Part shown: positions 19,937 through 30,958 of the stretch, in pieces
Layout of the letters: the number at the start of each line of letters is the position of its first letter
Position numbering within the stretch: the stretch's first letter is position 1
From: Bacteroidales bacterium
Lineage (GTDB): Bacteria; Bacteroidota; Bacteroidia; Bacteroidales; VadinHA17
Length of the DNA stretch: 64,000 nucleotides
Assembly (NCBI GenBank): GCA_022865305.1
Contig: JALHSP010000062.1
Span: 62,001-126,000 of the forward strand
Direction: 5' to 3'
Notes under the pieces: model-generated
What the model was told of the DNA's origin: nothing
Seen by the model: the letters and a program-made list of their open reading frames with translations, nothing else
Databases searched by the model: none
Translations under genes and position numbers: made by a program

Positions 19937-20974
19937 ATGAAAATTGATCTTCTTAAGATGGTTGAAAACGGCGGGTGTTCTGCCAAGATATCGCCTGTGC
20001 AGCTTGAGGAGATGCTTAAGTTTCTGCCGTTACCGGAAGATCCGAATATCCTAGTTAATATTGACACTCGTGATGATGCCGGGGTTTATAAAGTAAATGA
20101 ACAGCTTGCCCTGGTATTTACCACCGACTTTTTCCCTCCTGTTTGCAGCGATCCTTATGAATTCGGACAGATTGCAGCAGCCAATTCAATAAGCGATGTA
20201 TATGCCATGGGCGGAACTCCTGTTATTGCCCTGAATATCATGATGTTCCCATCTGCGAAATTGCCGGTGGAAGCTTACGGGGATATATTGAAGGGCGGTT
20301 CCGATAAAGCGTCTGAAGCCGGTACAAGGATAATAGGTGGTCATACTATCGATGATTTTACTCCCAAATACGGACTTGCTGTTATCGGGTATATTCATCC
20401 CGATAAGATCATTACAAACTCTGGTGCGAAACCTGGAGATTGCCTGATACTTACAAAACCGTTGGGGACAGGTGTCATACTGGCCGGACAACGGCTTAAT
20501 ATCGCTGCTGACAGTGATGTAAATGAAGCTTTAAGACTTATGAAGCTTCTTAATAAATCAGGTGCTGAAGTAATGGTAAAGTATAACATAAGGGGTGCAA
20601 CGGATATCACAGGCTTCGGACTTGCGGGACATTCCCTGAAAATGGCAAAAGCAAGTAGTGTATCAATTACACTTAATATGAACCGGGTACCTTTAATAGG
20701 AAATACTTATGCTCTTATTGACCAGGGGTGCATTCCCGGAGCCGCATTCCGTAACCTTGATTATGCAGAGAAGGATACCGTGTTTGATCCCGATCTCGAT
20801 TATAATTTAAAGATGGCTGCCTTTGATGCACAAACTTCAGGAGGTCTGCTTATATCAGTTCCGGGAAGAAAAGAAAAGGAATTACTTCTTGAGCTGAAAA
20901 ATTCCGGATTGACTTCATCCGCGGTTATTGGAAATGTATCTGACTTTAACGGTAAAGCGTTATTATTAATCTGA
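19937..20974 (+). CDS. selD: Selenide, water dikinase (Cys form)
   Basis: ORF 19931..20974; MKIDLL start more likely. NGGCSAKISP keeps the Cys-x-x-Lys catalytic pair; GGHTIDD; GATDITGFGLAGH. Confidence 0.92.
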   Translation: MKIDLLKMVENGGCSAKISPVQLEEMLKFLPLPEDPNILVNIDTRDDAGVYKVNEQLALVFTTDFFPPVCSDPYEFGQIAAANSISDVYAMGGTPVIALNIMMFPSAKLPVEAYGDILKGGSDKASEAGTRIIGGHTIDDFTPKYGLAVIGYIHPDKIITNSGAKPGDCLILTKPLGTGVILAGQRLNIAADSDVNEALRLMKLLNKSGAEVMVKYNIRGATDITGFGLAGHSLKMAKASSVSITLNMNRVPLIGNTYALIDQGCIPGAAFRNLDYAEKDTVFDPDLDYNLKMAAFDAQTSGGLLISVPGRKEKELLLELKNSGLTSSAVIGNVSDFNGKALLLI

Positions 20975-20985
20975 CAAACATATTT

Positions 20986-22959
20986 ATGAAAATACATTTT
21001 ATTTCTTTCAGGGTGATCTTTCTGGTAATGTTGCTCATGCCAGCAAATGTACGTGGGAATGTCCGGCTTCCGGTATTGATTAGCAATGGAATGGTTTTAC
21101 AGAGAGATCAAATGATAAATATCTGGGGCTGGGCAGATGCCGGAGAAAGAGTATCAGTGAAATTCAATGGTAAAACATTCCGCACTGTAACCGGTACGGA
21201 TGGTAAATGGAAAATTATAATGCCGTCAATGAAGACTGGAGGGCCTTATACAATGAAAATTACCGGTAAGAATACCTTAACAATAAATGATATTCTTATA
21301 GGGGATGTCTGGTTTTGTTCCGGCCAGTCAAATATGGTACTTACTATGGAGAGGGTAAAGGAAAGATATCCCGGCGAAATAGCCAATGCAAATTACCCTG
21401 AAATAAGGAATTTTTTCATTCCGACTGCTTCAGATCTTACAAAGGTTCATGATGATTTACCTGCAGGTAAATGGGTAGCTGCCTCACCTGCCAACGTGCT
21501 TGGATTCGGAGCAGTTGCATACTTTTTCGCCAAAAGTATTTACCAGGAGTATAAGGTACCGATAGGTATTATAAACTCAAGCGTAGGAGGTACACCCATT
21601 GAAGCATGGATAAGTGAAAATGGTTTGAAAGTGATCCCGCAGTTTGCAGAAAGGATTGAAAAATTCAAGGATTCTGTTTTTATGAACAGAATGCTCAGAC
21701 CAGTACGAGTCAGATCTGATCAGAACCGGCAGCAGACTTACAGGGATACTGATAGAGGCATGAGCGGACCAAAACCATGGTATGATACGACTTTTGTTCC
21801 TGAAGGATGGCATAAATTCTGGCTCCCGGGTTATTGGGCCGATCAGGGAGTCAAAGGTCTGAATGGTGTTGTATGGTTCAGAAAGGAGATCAACGTGCCG
21901 GCTTCAATGACAGGTAAACCTGCTAAATTGTTCATGGGCAGAATTGTTGATGCAGATAATGTTTATGTTAATGGAGTCCTTTCAGGATCAATTACATACC
22001 AGTATCCTCCCAGGAGATATGATCTTCCTGCAGAGCTTCTGAAACCGGGGAGAAATATCATTGTTATCAGGGTCACCAACAACTCCGGGAAAGGTGGATT
22101 TGTACCTGACAAACCGTATTATCTTACTGCAGAAGGTGAGAACATTGATCTTCGGGGAGAATGGTACTATAAAGTAGGACAGGTTTTCCGACCGGCTTTT
22201 TCTGGCATTGGAGCAACATTCTTTTCCATGCAAAATGAACCCACCGGGCTCTTTAATACAATGGTGGCACCGGCAATTGATTTCAAGGTGAAAGGATTTC
22301 TTTGGTATCAGGGTGAATCCAATACAGGCAAACCGGAAGAATATCAGTATCTGTTACCTGCTTTGATTAATGACTGGAGAAATAAGTGGCAACAGGACGA
22401 TTTGTCTTTTCTATACGTTCAGCTGCCAAACTTTATGGAGGTTCAGTACCTGCCGTCAGAAAGTCAGTGGGCTGAGCTGAGGTTGGGGCAGCTTAAAAGC
22501 CTGTCTGTTCCAAATTCAGCGATGGCAGTCACTATTGATGTTGGAGAATGGAATGATATACACCCGCTTGAGAAAAAGACAGTTGGTGAACGGTTAGCTC
22601 TTGCTGCCAGAAAATTAGCCTATGGCGACAGCAAAGTAGTTTATTCCGGACCTCTGGTCAGATCAGCCAGGGCTGAAGGCAACAGGGTCGTTGTCGGATT
22701 TGACTTTACCGGTAGTGGTCTGACAGTAAAAGGGGGAAGTGAATTAACTCAGTTCGCAGTTGCGGGTGTGGATAAAAAGTATGTCTGGGCTGAAGCAAAA
22801 ATTGATGGCAACAATGTAGTTGTATGGAGTGATGAGATTGCAAATCCCGTATATGTAAGATACGCCTGGGCTGATAATCCTGAAGGTGCAAATCTATACA
22901 ATGCAGAAGGATTACCTGCTTCACCTTTTGAGGTAAGTCTGGCCGATGTAGCCGAATAG
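20986..22959 (+). CDS. Sialate O-acetylesterase family protein
   Basis: WFCSGQSNMV and WYQGESNT blocks of the SGNH/SASA family, signal peptide. Confidence 0.9.
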   Translation: MKIHFISFRVIFLVMLLMPANVRGNVRLPVLISNGMVLQRDQMINIWGWADAGERVSVKFNGKTFRTVTGTDGKWKIIMPSMKTGGPYTMKITGKNTLTINDILIGDVWFCSGQSNMVLTMERVKERYPGEIANANYPEIRNFFIPTASDLTKVHDDLPAGKWVAASPANVLGFGAVAYFFAKSIYQEYKVPIGIINSSVGGTPIEAWISENGLKVIPQFAERIEKFKDSVFMNRMLRPVRVRSDQNRQQTYRDTDRGMSGPKPWYDTTFVPEGWHKFWLPGYWADQGVKGLNGVVWFRKEINVPASMTGKPAKLFMGRIVDADNVYVNGVLSGSITYQYPPRRYDLPAELLKPGRNIIVIRVTNNSGKGGFVPDKPYYLTAEGENIDLRGEWYYKVGQVFRPAFSGIGATFFSMQNEPTGLFNTMVAPAIDFKVKGFLWYQGESNTGKPEEYQYLLPALINDWRNKWQQDDLSFLYVQLPNFMEVQYLPSESQWAELRLGQLKSLSVPNSAMAVTIDVGEWNDIHPLEKKTVGERLALAARKLAYGDSKVVYSGPLVRSARAEGNRVVVGFDFTGSGLTVKGGSELTQFAVAGVDKKYVWAEAKIDGNNVVVWSDEIANPVYVRYAWADNPEGANLYNAEGLPASPFEVSLADVAE

Positions 22960-22994
22960 CTTAAGTACTATCAGAAATAATAATTCAAGGTAAT

Positions 22995-24134
22995 ATGGTT
23001 TTGAATAATAATGTACCGGAGATTGGAAAAAGTATACAGGGTTTGTCAAGTCTTATTGGTAACACCCCTCTTTTCGAAATTGAGTTCCTGTTCAGGGATA
23101 AACCGGGTAAGATCTATGCCAAAGCAGAATATCTTAATATGACAGGAAGCATAAAGGACAGAATGGCCTTACACATTATTCGTGAAGCTTACAGGAAAAA
23201 TCTGATTAAACCAGGTGATAGGATTATTGAAGCTACAAGCGGAAATACAGGTATTGCATTCTCGGCAGTAGGCAGGGCTCTTGGTCATCCTGTCACTATT
23301 TTTATGCCCGACTGGATGAGTGAGGAACGCATAAACCTTATCAGGAGCTTTGGTACTGAAATAATCCTGGTAAGCAAGGAAGAAGGAGGATTTCTGGGGA
23401 GTATAAAACGGACACAGGACATGGCAGCTTCTGATAAAAATATTTTTCTTCCCAGACAATTCGAAAATGAAGATAACGCAATGGCTCATTATTCCACAAC
23501 CGGGCCGGAAATCTGGTGGCAGTTAAGGTTCCATAACCTGGTTCCTGATGCATTTGTGGCAGGTGTTGGTACAGGCGGAACAATCATGGGTACAGGACGT
23601 TATCTGAAAGAAAAAAATCCTGCAATAAAGCTTTACCCGCTCGAACCATCCAATTCTCCAACAATGTCGACAGGTTATAAAGTCGGAATCCACCGTATTC
23701 AGGGCATATCGGATGAGTTCATTCCCGCAATAATCAGACTTGATGAACTTGATGAGGTAGTTGCTGTTGATGATGGCGACGCAATAATAATGGCGCAGAA
23801 ACTGGCGGGTGAACTTGGTATAGCTGTAGGGATTTCATCAGGTGCTAATTTCCTGGGAGCATTGCTGAAACTTGAAAAACTTGACTTTGACGCAAATATT
23901 GTTACAATTTTCTCAGATGATAATAAAAAATATCTTAGTACCGGTTTGATGAAAAAGGAACCTGTTAAAAGTGATTTTTTATCAACAGATGTTAAGCTTA
24001 AATCATTCAGAGCACTTAAACGCAGTTGCCTGATATGCTGTAATCCTTCAGAATGTGAAGCAATTGTTAATCCTGAATTTGCACAGGACATTAACTTCCC
24101 GCCATGTTATGTAAGGAATCTGAAAAATCAATGA
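22995..24134 (+). CDS. PLP-dependent cysteine synthase family protein with Cys-rich C-terminal extension
   Basis: Fold type II PLP enzyme ([38 protein letters not shown]); tail [33 protein letters not shown]. Confidence 0.87.
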   Translation: MVLNNNVPEIGKSIQGLSSLIGNTPLFEIEFLFRDKPGKIYAKAEYLNMTGSIKDRMALHIIREAYRKNLIKPGDRIIEATSGNTGIAFSAVGRALGHPVTIFMPDWMSEERINLIRSFGTEIILVSKEEGGFLGSIKRTQDMAASDKNIFLPRQFENEDNAMAHYSTTGPEIWWQLRFHNLVPDAFVAGVGTGGTIMGTGRYLKEKNPAIKLYPLEPSNSPTMSTGYKVGIHRIQGISDEFIPAIIRLDELDEVVAVDDGDAIIMAQKLAGELGIAVGISSGANFLGALLKLEKLDFDANIVTIFSDDNKKYLSTGLMKKEPVKSDFLSTDVKLKSFRALKRSCLICCNPSECEAIVNPEFAQDINFPPCYVRNLKNQ

Positions 24135-24140
24135 TCCGAT

Positions 24141-26516
24141 TTATTCTATTGTTTCATCTGAAAATCTGGTACTTCTCCGTTTATCTTTTTCATTAATCGG
24201 ATTTGCATCCATAACCCACATACCATGCCCATGTGTGGCAATTATTATCATGTTATCACGCGGATGAACAGCCAGGTCATGAACATACGAAAATTGTAAA
24301 TCACCCAGGACGTCCCATTTCTTGCCACTATCTTTAGTTACAAAAACACCACCGTCAGTACCGGCATACAGGATATTTCTGTTAACCGGGTCTTCGCGGA
24401 CAGTATTGACAGGTCCAACGGGTATATTACCGGAAATATCCTGCCATGTATCACCAAAATCAGTTGATTTCCAGATGTATACCTGGAAATCATCATCTCT
24501 TTTGCCAGTCTGTGTCATGTAAACCGTTCCGATATCATAATTTGAGGCAACAATACGTGAGACAAATTTTTGAGGAACAGCTCCGGTTCGTATATCTGTC
24601 CAGTTCTTCCCGCCGTCTTTTGTTCTCCAGATCCTGCCGTCATCGGTGCCGGCATAAATAAGTCCGAACCGCAAAGGAGATTCATCGAATACGGAAATTG
24701 TCTGATAGCTGATATCACCCATCTTATTTGGATCATTATAAGACAAATCAGGACTTATAAATTCCCAGGTATTTCCACGGTCTTTTGATCTCATCAGATA
24801 TTGCATTCCATGATAAATTATATCTGGATTATGTGGAGAGACTAGTGTGGGAGCGACCCAATCGCCTCTCAGAGGAGCTTCTCCTGGCATCATAGCGGGT
24901 AACAGGTTCTTTACGCTGCCCGGATAATTTTCTATTTCTGCACGTGAAAGGCGACCATAAAAGCCGCTGGCATAAATAGTATTATTATCAATTGGATTTA
25001 CAGTATGGGTTGTACCTTCCCCACCAAGAATATCATTAAACTCAACCGCGGGTACTCTGTCGCGACCTCTTGAAAGGTCTACCACACCATAATAACTGCC
25101 ATGATCCTGGATTGATCCGAATACTCTGAACGGTGTGCTGAAATCATATGCAAGATTGAAGAATTGAATCAGAGGGAGTTCTTTTATCGGATATTTCCAT
25201 GTTTTACCTCTGTCGTAGGAAATGGTGAGACCTCCATCCTGAACATTCAGCAGGTAATCTGAATTTGCAGGATCGATCCACAATCCATGATGATCGACAT
25301 GAGGACCTCTGAGCGACTGAAAAGTTTTACCGCCATCGGTCGACTGGTTCAGCATAAGCCCCATAGTATATACTGTGTTTTCATTGTTCGGATCAACCCT
25401 GATTTGCCCGAATACCCATCCGTATGTTGCTGAATGTCTTTCCATGAATGTCTTTTGATCCGGGGTAAGGCCGCTGACCTGAGTCCAGGTTTCCCCTGAG
25501 TTGTTTGAGCGGTAGACAGTTGCACCCTTGATCACGTCCTTTCTCTGGCGTCCGTATGAATCCATCTCGCCTGGCTTTGCTGCATATGCAACTTCATAAT
25601 TGTCAACATATGCATAAAGTATTTTGGGATTTGACAGGGCAATATCAATTCCGATACGCCCCATTTTGTTCATTGCAGGAAGGCCGGTATTTATCTTATT
25701 CCAGTTTTTACCTCCATCGGTCGATTTCCAGATACCATTGTTCTTTGATGTCTCATATGTTCTTGGGTCGTTCCACTTCAGGCGTATCCGTTCCCATGAT
25801 GTGCAATAGATGGTATTTGGATCTTTGGGATCGAGTACAAGATCATAAATCCCGGTATTTTCATCGATATAGAGAACTTTTGTCCAGGTTTTTCCACCAT
25901 CATTAGTCTTGTACAATCCACGATCTTCATTTGGTGTCCATTCGTGACCTGTTGCGGCAACATATACCATATCCGGATTTCTGGGATTAATCCTGATGCG
26001 GCCGATAGTATGAGTGTTTTCCAGACCCATTACATTCCAGGTTTTACCACCGTCTGTTGTTTTGAAAACCCCGCAACCGGAATTTGAACTTCTGAATATA
26101 TTTGCTTCCCCTGTTCCAACCCAGACAATATCAGGATTTTTAGGATCTATTGCGATATCACCAATGGAGGCTGTAGGTATCTCCTCGAAAACCGGTTCGA
26201 AAGTGGTTCCCTCATTAACTGACTTCCATACACCTCCTGTGGCAGAGCCAATCCATATTGTATAATTTTTGCCCCGTGGAGAGATGGCTTCAACATCAGT
26301 GCAACGGCCGCTGATATTTGTCGGACCTATGAATTGCCATTTCAAATCTTTGAAAGGAGAGGTCTGTTTCATCTCTGTCTGTTTTGCGAACAGAGCAACT
26401 TTTTCCTTCCCGCTTAAGATCGGGCTTTTTACCTGGCCTGAGAGTCCAGCTATAAACAAATTGAAAATAACTGTTAAAATTAAGAATCTGGCAATAAGAT
26501 TTTCTTGATAGTTCAT
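24141..26516 (-). CDS. Secreted BNR/sortilin-like beta-propeller (VPS10-type) repeat protein
   Basis: Many S-x-D-x-G-x-T-W repeats (KTTDGGKTWNVMG, KSTDFGDTWQDIS); signal peptide. Confidence 0.88.
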   Translation of the reverse strand: MNYQENLIARFLILTVIFNLFIAGLSGQVKSPILSGKEKVALFAKQTEMKQTSPFKDLKWQFIGPTNISGRCTDVEAISPRGKNYTIWIGSATGGVWKSVNEGTTFEPVFEEIPTASIGDIAIDPKNPDIVWVGTGEANIFRSSNSGCGVFKTTDGGKTWNVMGLENTHTIGRIRINPRNPDMVYVAATGHEWTPNEDRGLYKTNDGGKTWTKVLYIDENTGIYDLVLDPKDPNTIYCTSWERIRLKWNDPRTYETSKNNGIWKSTDGGKNWNKINTGLPAMNKMGRIGIDIALSNPKILYAYVDNYEVAYAAKPGEMDSYGRQRKDVIKGATVYRSNNSGETWTQVSGLTPDQKTFMERHSATYGWVFGQIRVDPNNENTVYTMGLMLNQSTDGGKTFQSLRGPHVDHHGLWIDPANSDYLLNVQDGGLTISYDRGKTWKYPIKELPLIQFFNLAYDFSTPFRVFGSIQDHGSYYGVVDLSRGRDRVPAVEFNDILGGEGTTHTVNPIDNNTIYASGFYGRLSRAEIENYPGSVKNLLPAMMPGEAPLRGDWVAPTLVSPHNPDIIYHGMQYLMRSKDRGNTWEFISPDLSYNDPNKMGDISYQTISVFDESPLRFGLIYAGTDDGRIWRTKDGGKNWTDIRTGAVPQKFVSRIVASNYDIGTVYMTQTGKRDDDFQVYIWKSTDFGDTWQDISGNIPVGPVNTVREDPVNRNILYAGTDGGVFVTKDSGKKWDVLGDLQFSYVHDLAVHPRDNMIIIATHGHGMWVMDANPINEKDKRRSTRFSDETIE

Positions 26517-26559
26517 ATGAGTGAATTTTATTTAATTCCTTTAGTTACACAGAGGTTTT

Positions 26560-26622
26560 TACCACCCATCCCTTTAAGGGACACCCCCCTGCCCCCCTTT
26601 AGGGGGGATGGGATGGGGGGTA
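26560..26622. repeat. Intergenic C/G-run palindromic repeat, copy C
   Basis: TACCACCCATCCCTTTAAGGGACACCCCCCTGCCCCCCTTTAGGGGGGATGGGATGGGGGGTA. Confidence 0.75.
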
Positions 26623-26655
26623 ATTCATACTGTGTAAGTTCTTAAATATAAGGTT

Positions 26656-27183
26656 TTAGTCAAAAATTGTCTCAAATACTTTATGTTTTTTTGCTTCGAA
26701 GCACATTTCAATCTGGCTTCTTGTATTACGCTCCGTCGAAAGAGATGGTAACGAATCAAGCGAATAGAATCCTGCGTCAAGAGTTTCAGTATTTTCGGTG
26801 AATTTGTTTTCAATTAATTCACATTCAACAAAGACCTTATAGATTGTATAAGGGAAAAGAGGATTATTATGCTTGTTTGCCAGGTGAATGGCAATGATCC
26901 TTTTAGGTTTAACATGCGCACCAGCTTCTTCAAGGCACTCCCTTACTGCTGATTCTCCTACTGATGTATTTACATCTGCCCATCCTCCCGGCAATGACCA
27001 GGCACCATCAACTTTCTCTCTGATCTTATTATGATCTATATCAGTGTATTCATGCAATATTTCAATGGTTATATTTCTGATTTTTTCATACCTGTCCAGA
27101 TCATACCTGTCACTTGAAAAAGTCAATCCTGCCTGCGCTATTGATTGAAGTTGCGAAGCCCACTGTAGCCATTTTCCTTTCAT
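26656..27183 (-). CDS. NUDIX hydrolase with N-terminal extension (ADP-ribose pyrophosphatase-like)
   Basis: Nudix box GGWADVNTSVGESAVRECLEEAGA. Confidence 0.9.
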   Translation of the reverse strand: MKGKWLQWASQLQSIAQAGLTFSSDRYDLDRYEKIRNITIEILHEYTDIDHNKIREKVDGAWSLPGGWADVNTSVGESAVRECLEEAGAHVKPKRIIAIHLANKHNNPLFPYTIYKVFVECELIENKFTENTETLDAGFYSLDSLPSLSTERNTRSQIEMCFEAKKHKVFETIFD

Positions 27184-27240
27184 AAAACCTTATAAATTTA
27201 AAAATTAAATATAACCAATAAAGTTGTAAATTTGATAATT

Positions 27241-27305
27241 AAAGGCTCAAAGGCACAAAGGCATAAGCGTAACAAGCTCCCCCTTTGAAGGGGGTTGGGG
27301 GGATG
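27241..27305. repeat. Word repeat (AAAGGCNCAAAGGC) followed by palindromic repeat copy D
   Basis: aaaggctcaaaggcacaaaggcata then gctccccctttgaagggggttggggggatg. Confidence 0.6.
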
Positions 27306-27337
27306 TAAGATAAATTATAACAATTTATATCATTAGT

Positions 27338-28177
27338 ATGAATACAAAACAGCTTTTATCAGGTCTCCTTGTTTTAATATTCTCACAGGGCTGCATCCAG
27401 GCTCAGGATTATAAATTCCTGACAGAATCCGTTACCGGGATAACCGGTAATAATGGTATCGAAAAACCAGTAGCCATAAAAGTCATCTATGACAATTATG
27501 TAAAGGTTGACGGATTAAAATCGGATTGGGGTTATTCGATTGTAATTGAAGGACTTGATAAAGAGATTCTCTTTGATACCGGAACAAATCCTGAAGTTTT
27601 TGAATCTAATTTCAGAATAATGGGCATTGATCCGGCAATTATTGATTTTCTTGTCTTTTCGCATGAGCATGGTGATCATACTGGCGGGATTCCTGCTTTT
27701 GTTAAAATGAAGAACGACATTCCGGTTATAATCCCATACTCATTCTCCGGATCTTTTAAGAAGAGGATGGTCGGTTTTGGTTTGGAACCGTTATTAGTAA
27801 AAGAACCAGCTGAAATCTGTGAAAATCTTTATACTTCGGGTGAATTTGAATATCAAATACCTGAGCAGGCATTGGTGTTAAATACGAAAAAAGGTCTGGT
27901 TGTAATTACAGGATGCGCCCACCCCGGGATAATAGAAATGTTAAAGCAGATAAAATCGGATTTCAGTAAGAATATCTATATTGTATTCGGAGGTTTTCAT
28001 CTCTTACAGAAATCTGACAAGGAGATGAATGAAATAATTTCGCAAATGAAAGCCCTTGGAGTAGTGAAATGCGGAGCCACACACTGTACAGGTGATAAAC
28101 AGATTAAAATGTTCAGAGATGCTTTTGGAGAGAATTATTTCGAGCTGGGAGTAGGCAATACTATAATAATTAATTAA
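27338..28177 (+). CDS. Secreted metallo-beta-lactamase-fold hydrolase
   Basis: HEHGDHTGG and VITGCAHPGI motifs; signal peptide. Confidence 0.9.
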   Translation: MNTKQLLSGLLVLIFSQGCIQAQDYKFLTESVTGITGNNGIEKPVAIKVIYDNYVKVDGLKSDWGYSIVIEGLDKEILFDTGTNPEVFESNFRIMGIDPAIIDFLVFSHEHGDHTGGIPAFVKMKNDIPVIIPYSFSGSFKKRMVGFGLEPLLVKEPAEICENLYTSGEFEYQIPEQALVLNTKKGLVVITGCAHPGIIEMLKQIKSDFSKNIYIVFGGFHLLQKSDKEMNEIISQMKALGVVKCGATHCTGDKQIKMFRDAFGENYFELGVGNTIIIN

Positions 28178-28423
28178 TAATCAATCAAAAAGGATATTTA
28201 TTTAAGTTTTTTCTGACAAGTACAATTTCTTTTTTTATAGAAACCGTTCGGTTTCGTTCAAAAATTTGTAACAAAAACTTAACACGATTAACCTGATTTT
28301 CATGATCAGGGTCTGTAATTTTGTTGCGGTAAAAAAGGAAACAGCTGGTACTGTATTTATAAGATAATGAGTATAAAGGCCATTTTCAGTTGACATGATT
28401 TGGTAACCGTAGCTAATTTCAGA

Positions 28424-29410
28424 ATGACATTTTTGTATATTGTAATAGGACTTGTTCTGGTTTTTGATTTCATAAACGGATTTCACGACTCCGCCAATTC
28501 GATTGCAACTGTCGTTTCGACAAAAGTATTATCTCCGATAGCGGCTGTTTTACTTGCAGCAACTTTTAATTTCCTGGCATTCCTGATTTTCCCTCTCAGG
28601 GTAGCTACCACAATAGGAAAGGGTGTTATAGATCCGGATATCGTTAACCTGACTTTGATCTCATCGGCAGTAATGGCTGCAATAATATGGAACCTGATCA
28701 CCTGGCGGCTGGGCCTTCCTTCAAGCTCATCGCACACCCTTGTCGGCGGTTTGGTTGGCGCAGCTATTGTAGGGAGCGGATTTGAGTCAGTGATTTTACC
28801 TGGAGTTTTGAAAATTGTTGCATTCATTGTAATTGCCCCAATAATGGGTATGGTGATGTCTTACATAATTTCTGTAATTGTTCTGCATATAGTAAAAAAT
28901 CATTCACCCTCCGGTGTTGACAGACACTTCAGGCGATTACAATTATTATCAGCTTCTGCATTCAGTTTAGGTCATGGAGGAAACGATGCCCAGAAATCGA
29001 TGGGTATTATATGGGTTGCATTAATTGCTACAAATCAGGTCACCAAAGACGCCGACATAGCTTTATGGATCGTACTGTCATGTCATGCTGCAATTGCTCT
29101 TGGAACACTGTTCGGAGGCTGGAGGATTGTTAAGACTATGGGCCAAAGAATCACGAAGCTTAGGCCATTTGAGGGTTTTTGTGCTGAAACTGCCGGAGCC
29201 CTTACACTTTTTGGAGCAACTCATTTTGGCATTCCGGTGAGTACAACTCACACAATAACCGGTTCAATCATAGGAGTTGGTGCAACAAAAAGATTATCTG
29301 CAGTAAAGTGGGGGATAACAGGCAAAATTTTCTGGGCGTGGATATTTACCATTCCGGTTTCGGCATTACTTGGAGCTGCACTCTATTATCTGTTCCATAC
29401 CATATTCTAA
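28424..29410 (+). CDS. Inorganic phosphate transporter, PiT family
   Basis: GFHDSANSIATVVST and SLGHGGNDAQKSMG; likely start MTFLYIV within ORF 28400..29410. Confidence 0.94.
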   Translation: MTFLYIVIGLVLVFDFINGFHDSANSIATVVSTKVLSPIAAVLLAATFNFLAFLIFPLRVATTIGKGVIDPDIVNLTLISSAVMAAIIWNLITWRLGLPSSSSHTLVGGLVGAAIVGSGFESVILPGVLKIVAFIVIAPIMGMVMSYIISVIVLHIVKNHSPSGVDRHFRRLQLLSASAFSLGHGGNDAQKSMGIIWVALIATNQVTKDADIALWIVLSCHAAIALGTLFGGWRIVKTMGQRITKLRPFEGFCAETAGALTLFGATHFGIPVSTTHTITGSIIGVGATKRLSAVKWGITGKIFWAWIFTIPVSALLGAALYYLFHTIF

Positions 29411-29604
29411 TCATTTATCCCATCGAAATATCGTAAGGATATTCAACTTTTGTAAAAGTTCCCTCCTCTTCAGTATACTTCGGATATTTTCCTGACTATT
29501 AAGGTAAATTCTGTTTTTGGAAAAAGTAAAACAGGCCTGTACTATTGATTATAGCACTGGAAACTACAAGGACTTGTATCTCTATTGTAACAATTACTTA
29601 ATCC

Positions 29605-30915
29605 ATGTGCAACCTGCCTGTAATACTGATTCCTGACTTTTGTACCATGAAAAATCAAGTTAAACCTGATTATACAGAAATGAAGAGACTTTTAGGACTC
29701 ACAATTTTTACTATTTTCTCAGTTTGCGGGTACTCACAGAATCAGGCAGTCGATTCCCTGAAAGAAGTGTTCGACAGACTTGAAGGCAAAATCAATGCTC
29801 TGGATGAGAGAGTATTGGTCAATGAAGCAGATCTTGGTAAGCTGAACAAAATTAAAGTATCGGGTTATGTTCAGGCGCAATGGGAGAATTACGGAAAGGA
29901 CCTGGTCAAAACTAATGACCCGGCAAATAATTTTTATATCAGACGTGCAAGAGTAAAGTTTATGTATGAACCTCTTGACGGGATTAAATTCGTTATTCAA
30001 CCCGATTTTAGCACCGGGAGCCTCTCATTAAAAGATGCTTACGCTGTAGTAAATATTCCGAAATTAAAGAATTTTACTTTGTGGGCTGGTCAGTTTAACA
30101 GACCTGATTATGAAGTGGAATACTCTTCAAACCAGCGAGAAGTTCTTGAACGTTCACGGATTATAAGAGCTATCTATCCGGGGGAGAGGGAGATTGGCGT
30201 GAAACTGGAATACATCGGATCTAAAATTCCACTAAAGTTTCAGTTAATGGCAATGAATGGCAATTTTACCGGTACCCAGGCAAAAGATTATGATTCAAAG
30301 AAAGACCTCATGGGACGTCTTGTTTATTCTATTAAGCTTCCTGATGCAGGATTAGGTATTGACCTGGGAGCAAACGGTTACTTTGGTGGAAACAGAATAA
30401 AATATAACACTTTTGTTTCAAACCTGGAAGGGAAATTAGACAGCACCAGTTTTACGGCAGGTGATTATCTTGACAAGAATTGGGCAGGTGGTGAAATCCA
30501 GATATTTGCAGACATCCTGGGTGGAATGGCATTTAAAGGTGAATATGTTGCAGGTGTAAATTCAGCTTCAAGCTCAACTAATCAGGATTCCAAAGCAAAA
30601 CTGGCAGATATGAGAAGAGATCCGATCAAATTGAGGAATTTCTCAGGTTATTATATCTATCTGATCAAAAACATCGGACCTAAGAATCAGTTTGTTGCAA
30701 AATACGATTATTATGATCCCAATACTAAATTATCTGGTGATGCTGCAAAGAATGAACTCTTTTATAAGACGTTTACTCTTGCGTGGCAATATTATCTGAA
30801 TGACAATATCAGACTTTCTTTCAACTATGAATTGCCCAAGAACGAGACCAATTCAACAAATACAAAAGATCTGAAGGATAATACGCTTGGTGTTAGAATT
30901 CAGGCAAAATTCTGA
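29605..30915 (+). CDS. Phosphate-selective porin O/P-like outer membrane protein
   Basis: OprP/OprO-like beta-barrel; between PiT and pstS. True start probably downstream (MKNQVK or MKRLLG). Confidence 0.85.
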   Translation: MCNLPVILIPDFCTMKNQVKPDYTEMKRLLGLTIFTIFSVCGYSQNQAVDSLKEVFDRLEGKINALDERVLVNEADLGKLNKIKVSGYVQAQWENYGKDLVKTNDPANNFYIRRARVKFMYEPLDGIKFVIQPDFSTGSLSLKDAYAVVNIPKLKNFTLWAGQFNRPDYEVEYSSNQREVLERSRIIRAIYPGEREIGVKLEYIGSKIPLKFQLMAMNGNFTGTQAKDYDSKKDLMGRLVYSIKLPDAGLGIDLGANGYFGGNRIKYNTFVSNLEGKLDSTSFTAGDYLDKNWAGGEIQIFADILGGMAFKGEYVAGVNSASSSTNQDSKAKLADMRRDPIKLRNFSGYYIYLIKNIGPKNQFVAKYDYYDPNTKLSGDAAKNELFYKTFTLAWQYYLNDNIRLSFNYELPKNETNSTNTKDLKDNTLGVRIQAKF

Positions 30916-30958
30916 ATCTGAAAATTAATAATTCAATAAAAATTTAAAATTAAAAAAA

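Noticed and set aside
19937-20000. Possible selenocysteine SelD
   Set aside because: The catalytic codon is TGT (Cys), not TGA, in GGC GGG TGT TCT GCC AAG.
28240-28255. GAAACCGTTCGGTTTC hairpin upstream of PiT
   Set aside because: Only a 6-bp stem; might be a minor terminator or operator, but insufficient support.
29445-29460. AACTTTTGTAAAAGTT palindrome after the PiT gene
   Set aside because: AT-rich 7-bp arms with a 2-nt centre; too weak to distinguish from chance without a genome-wide motif search.
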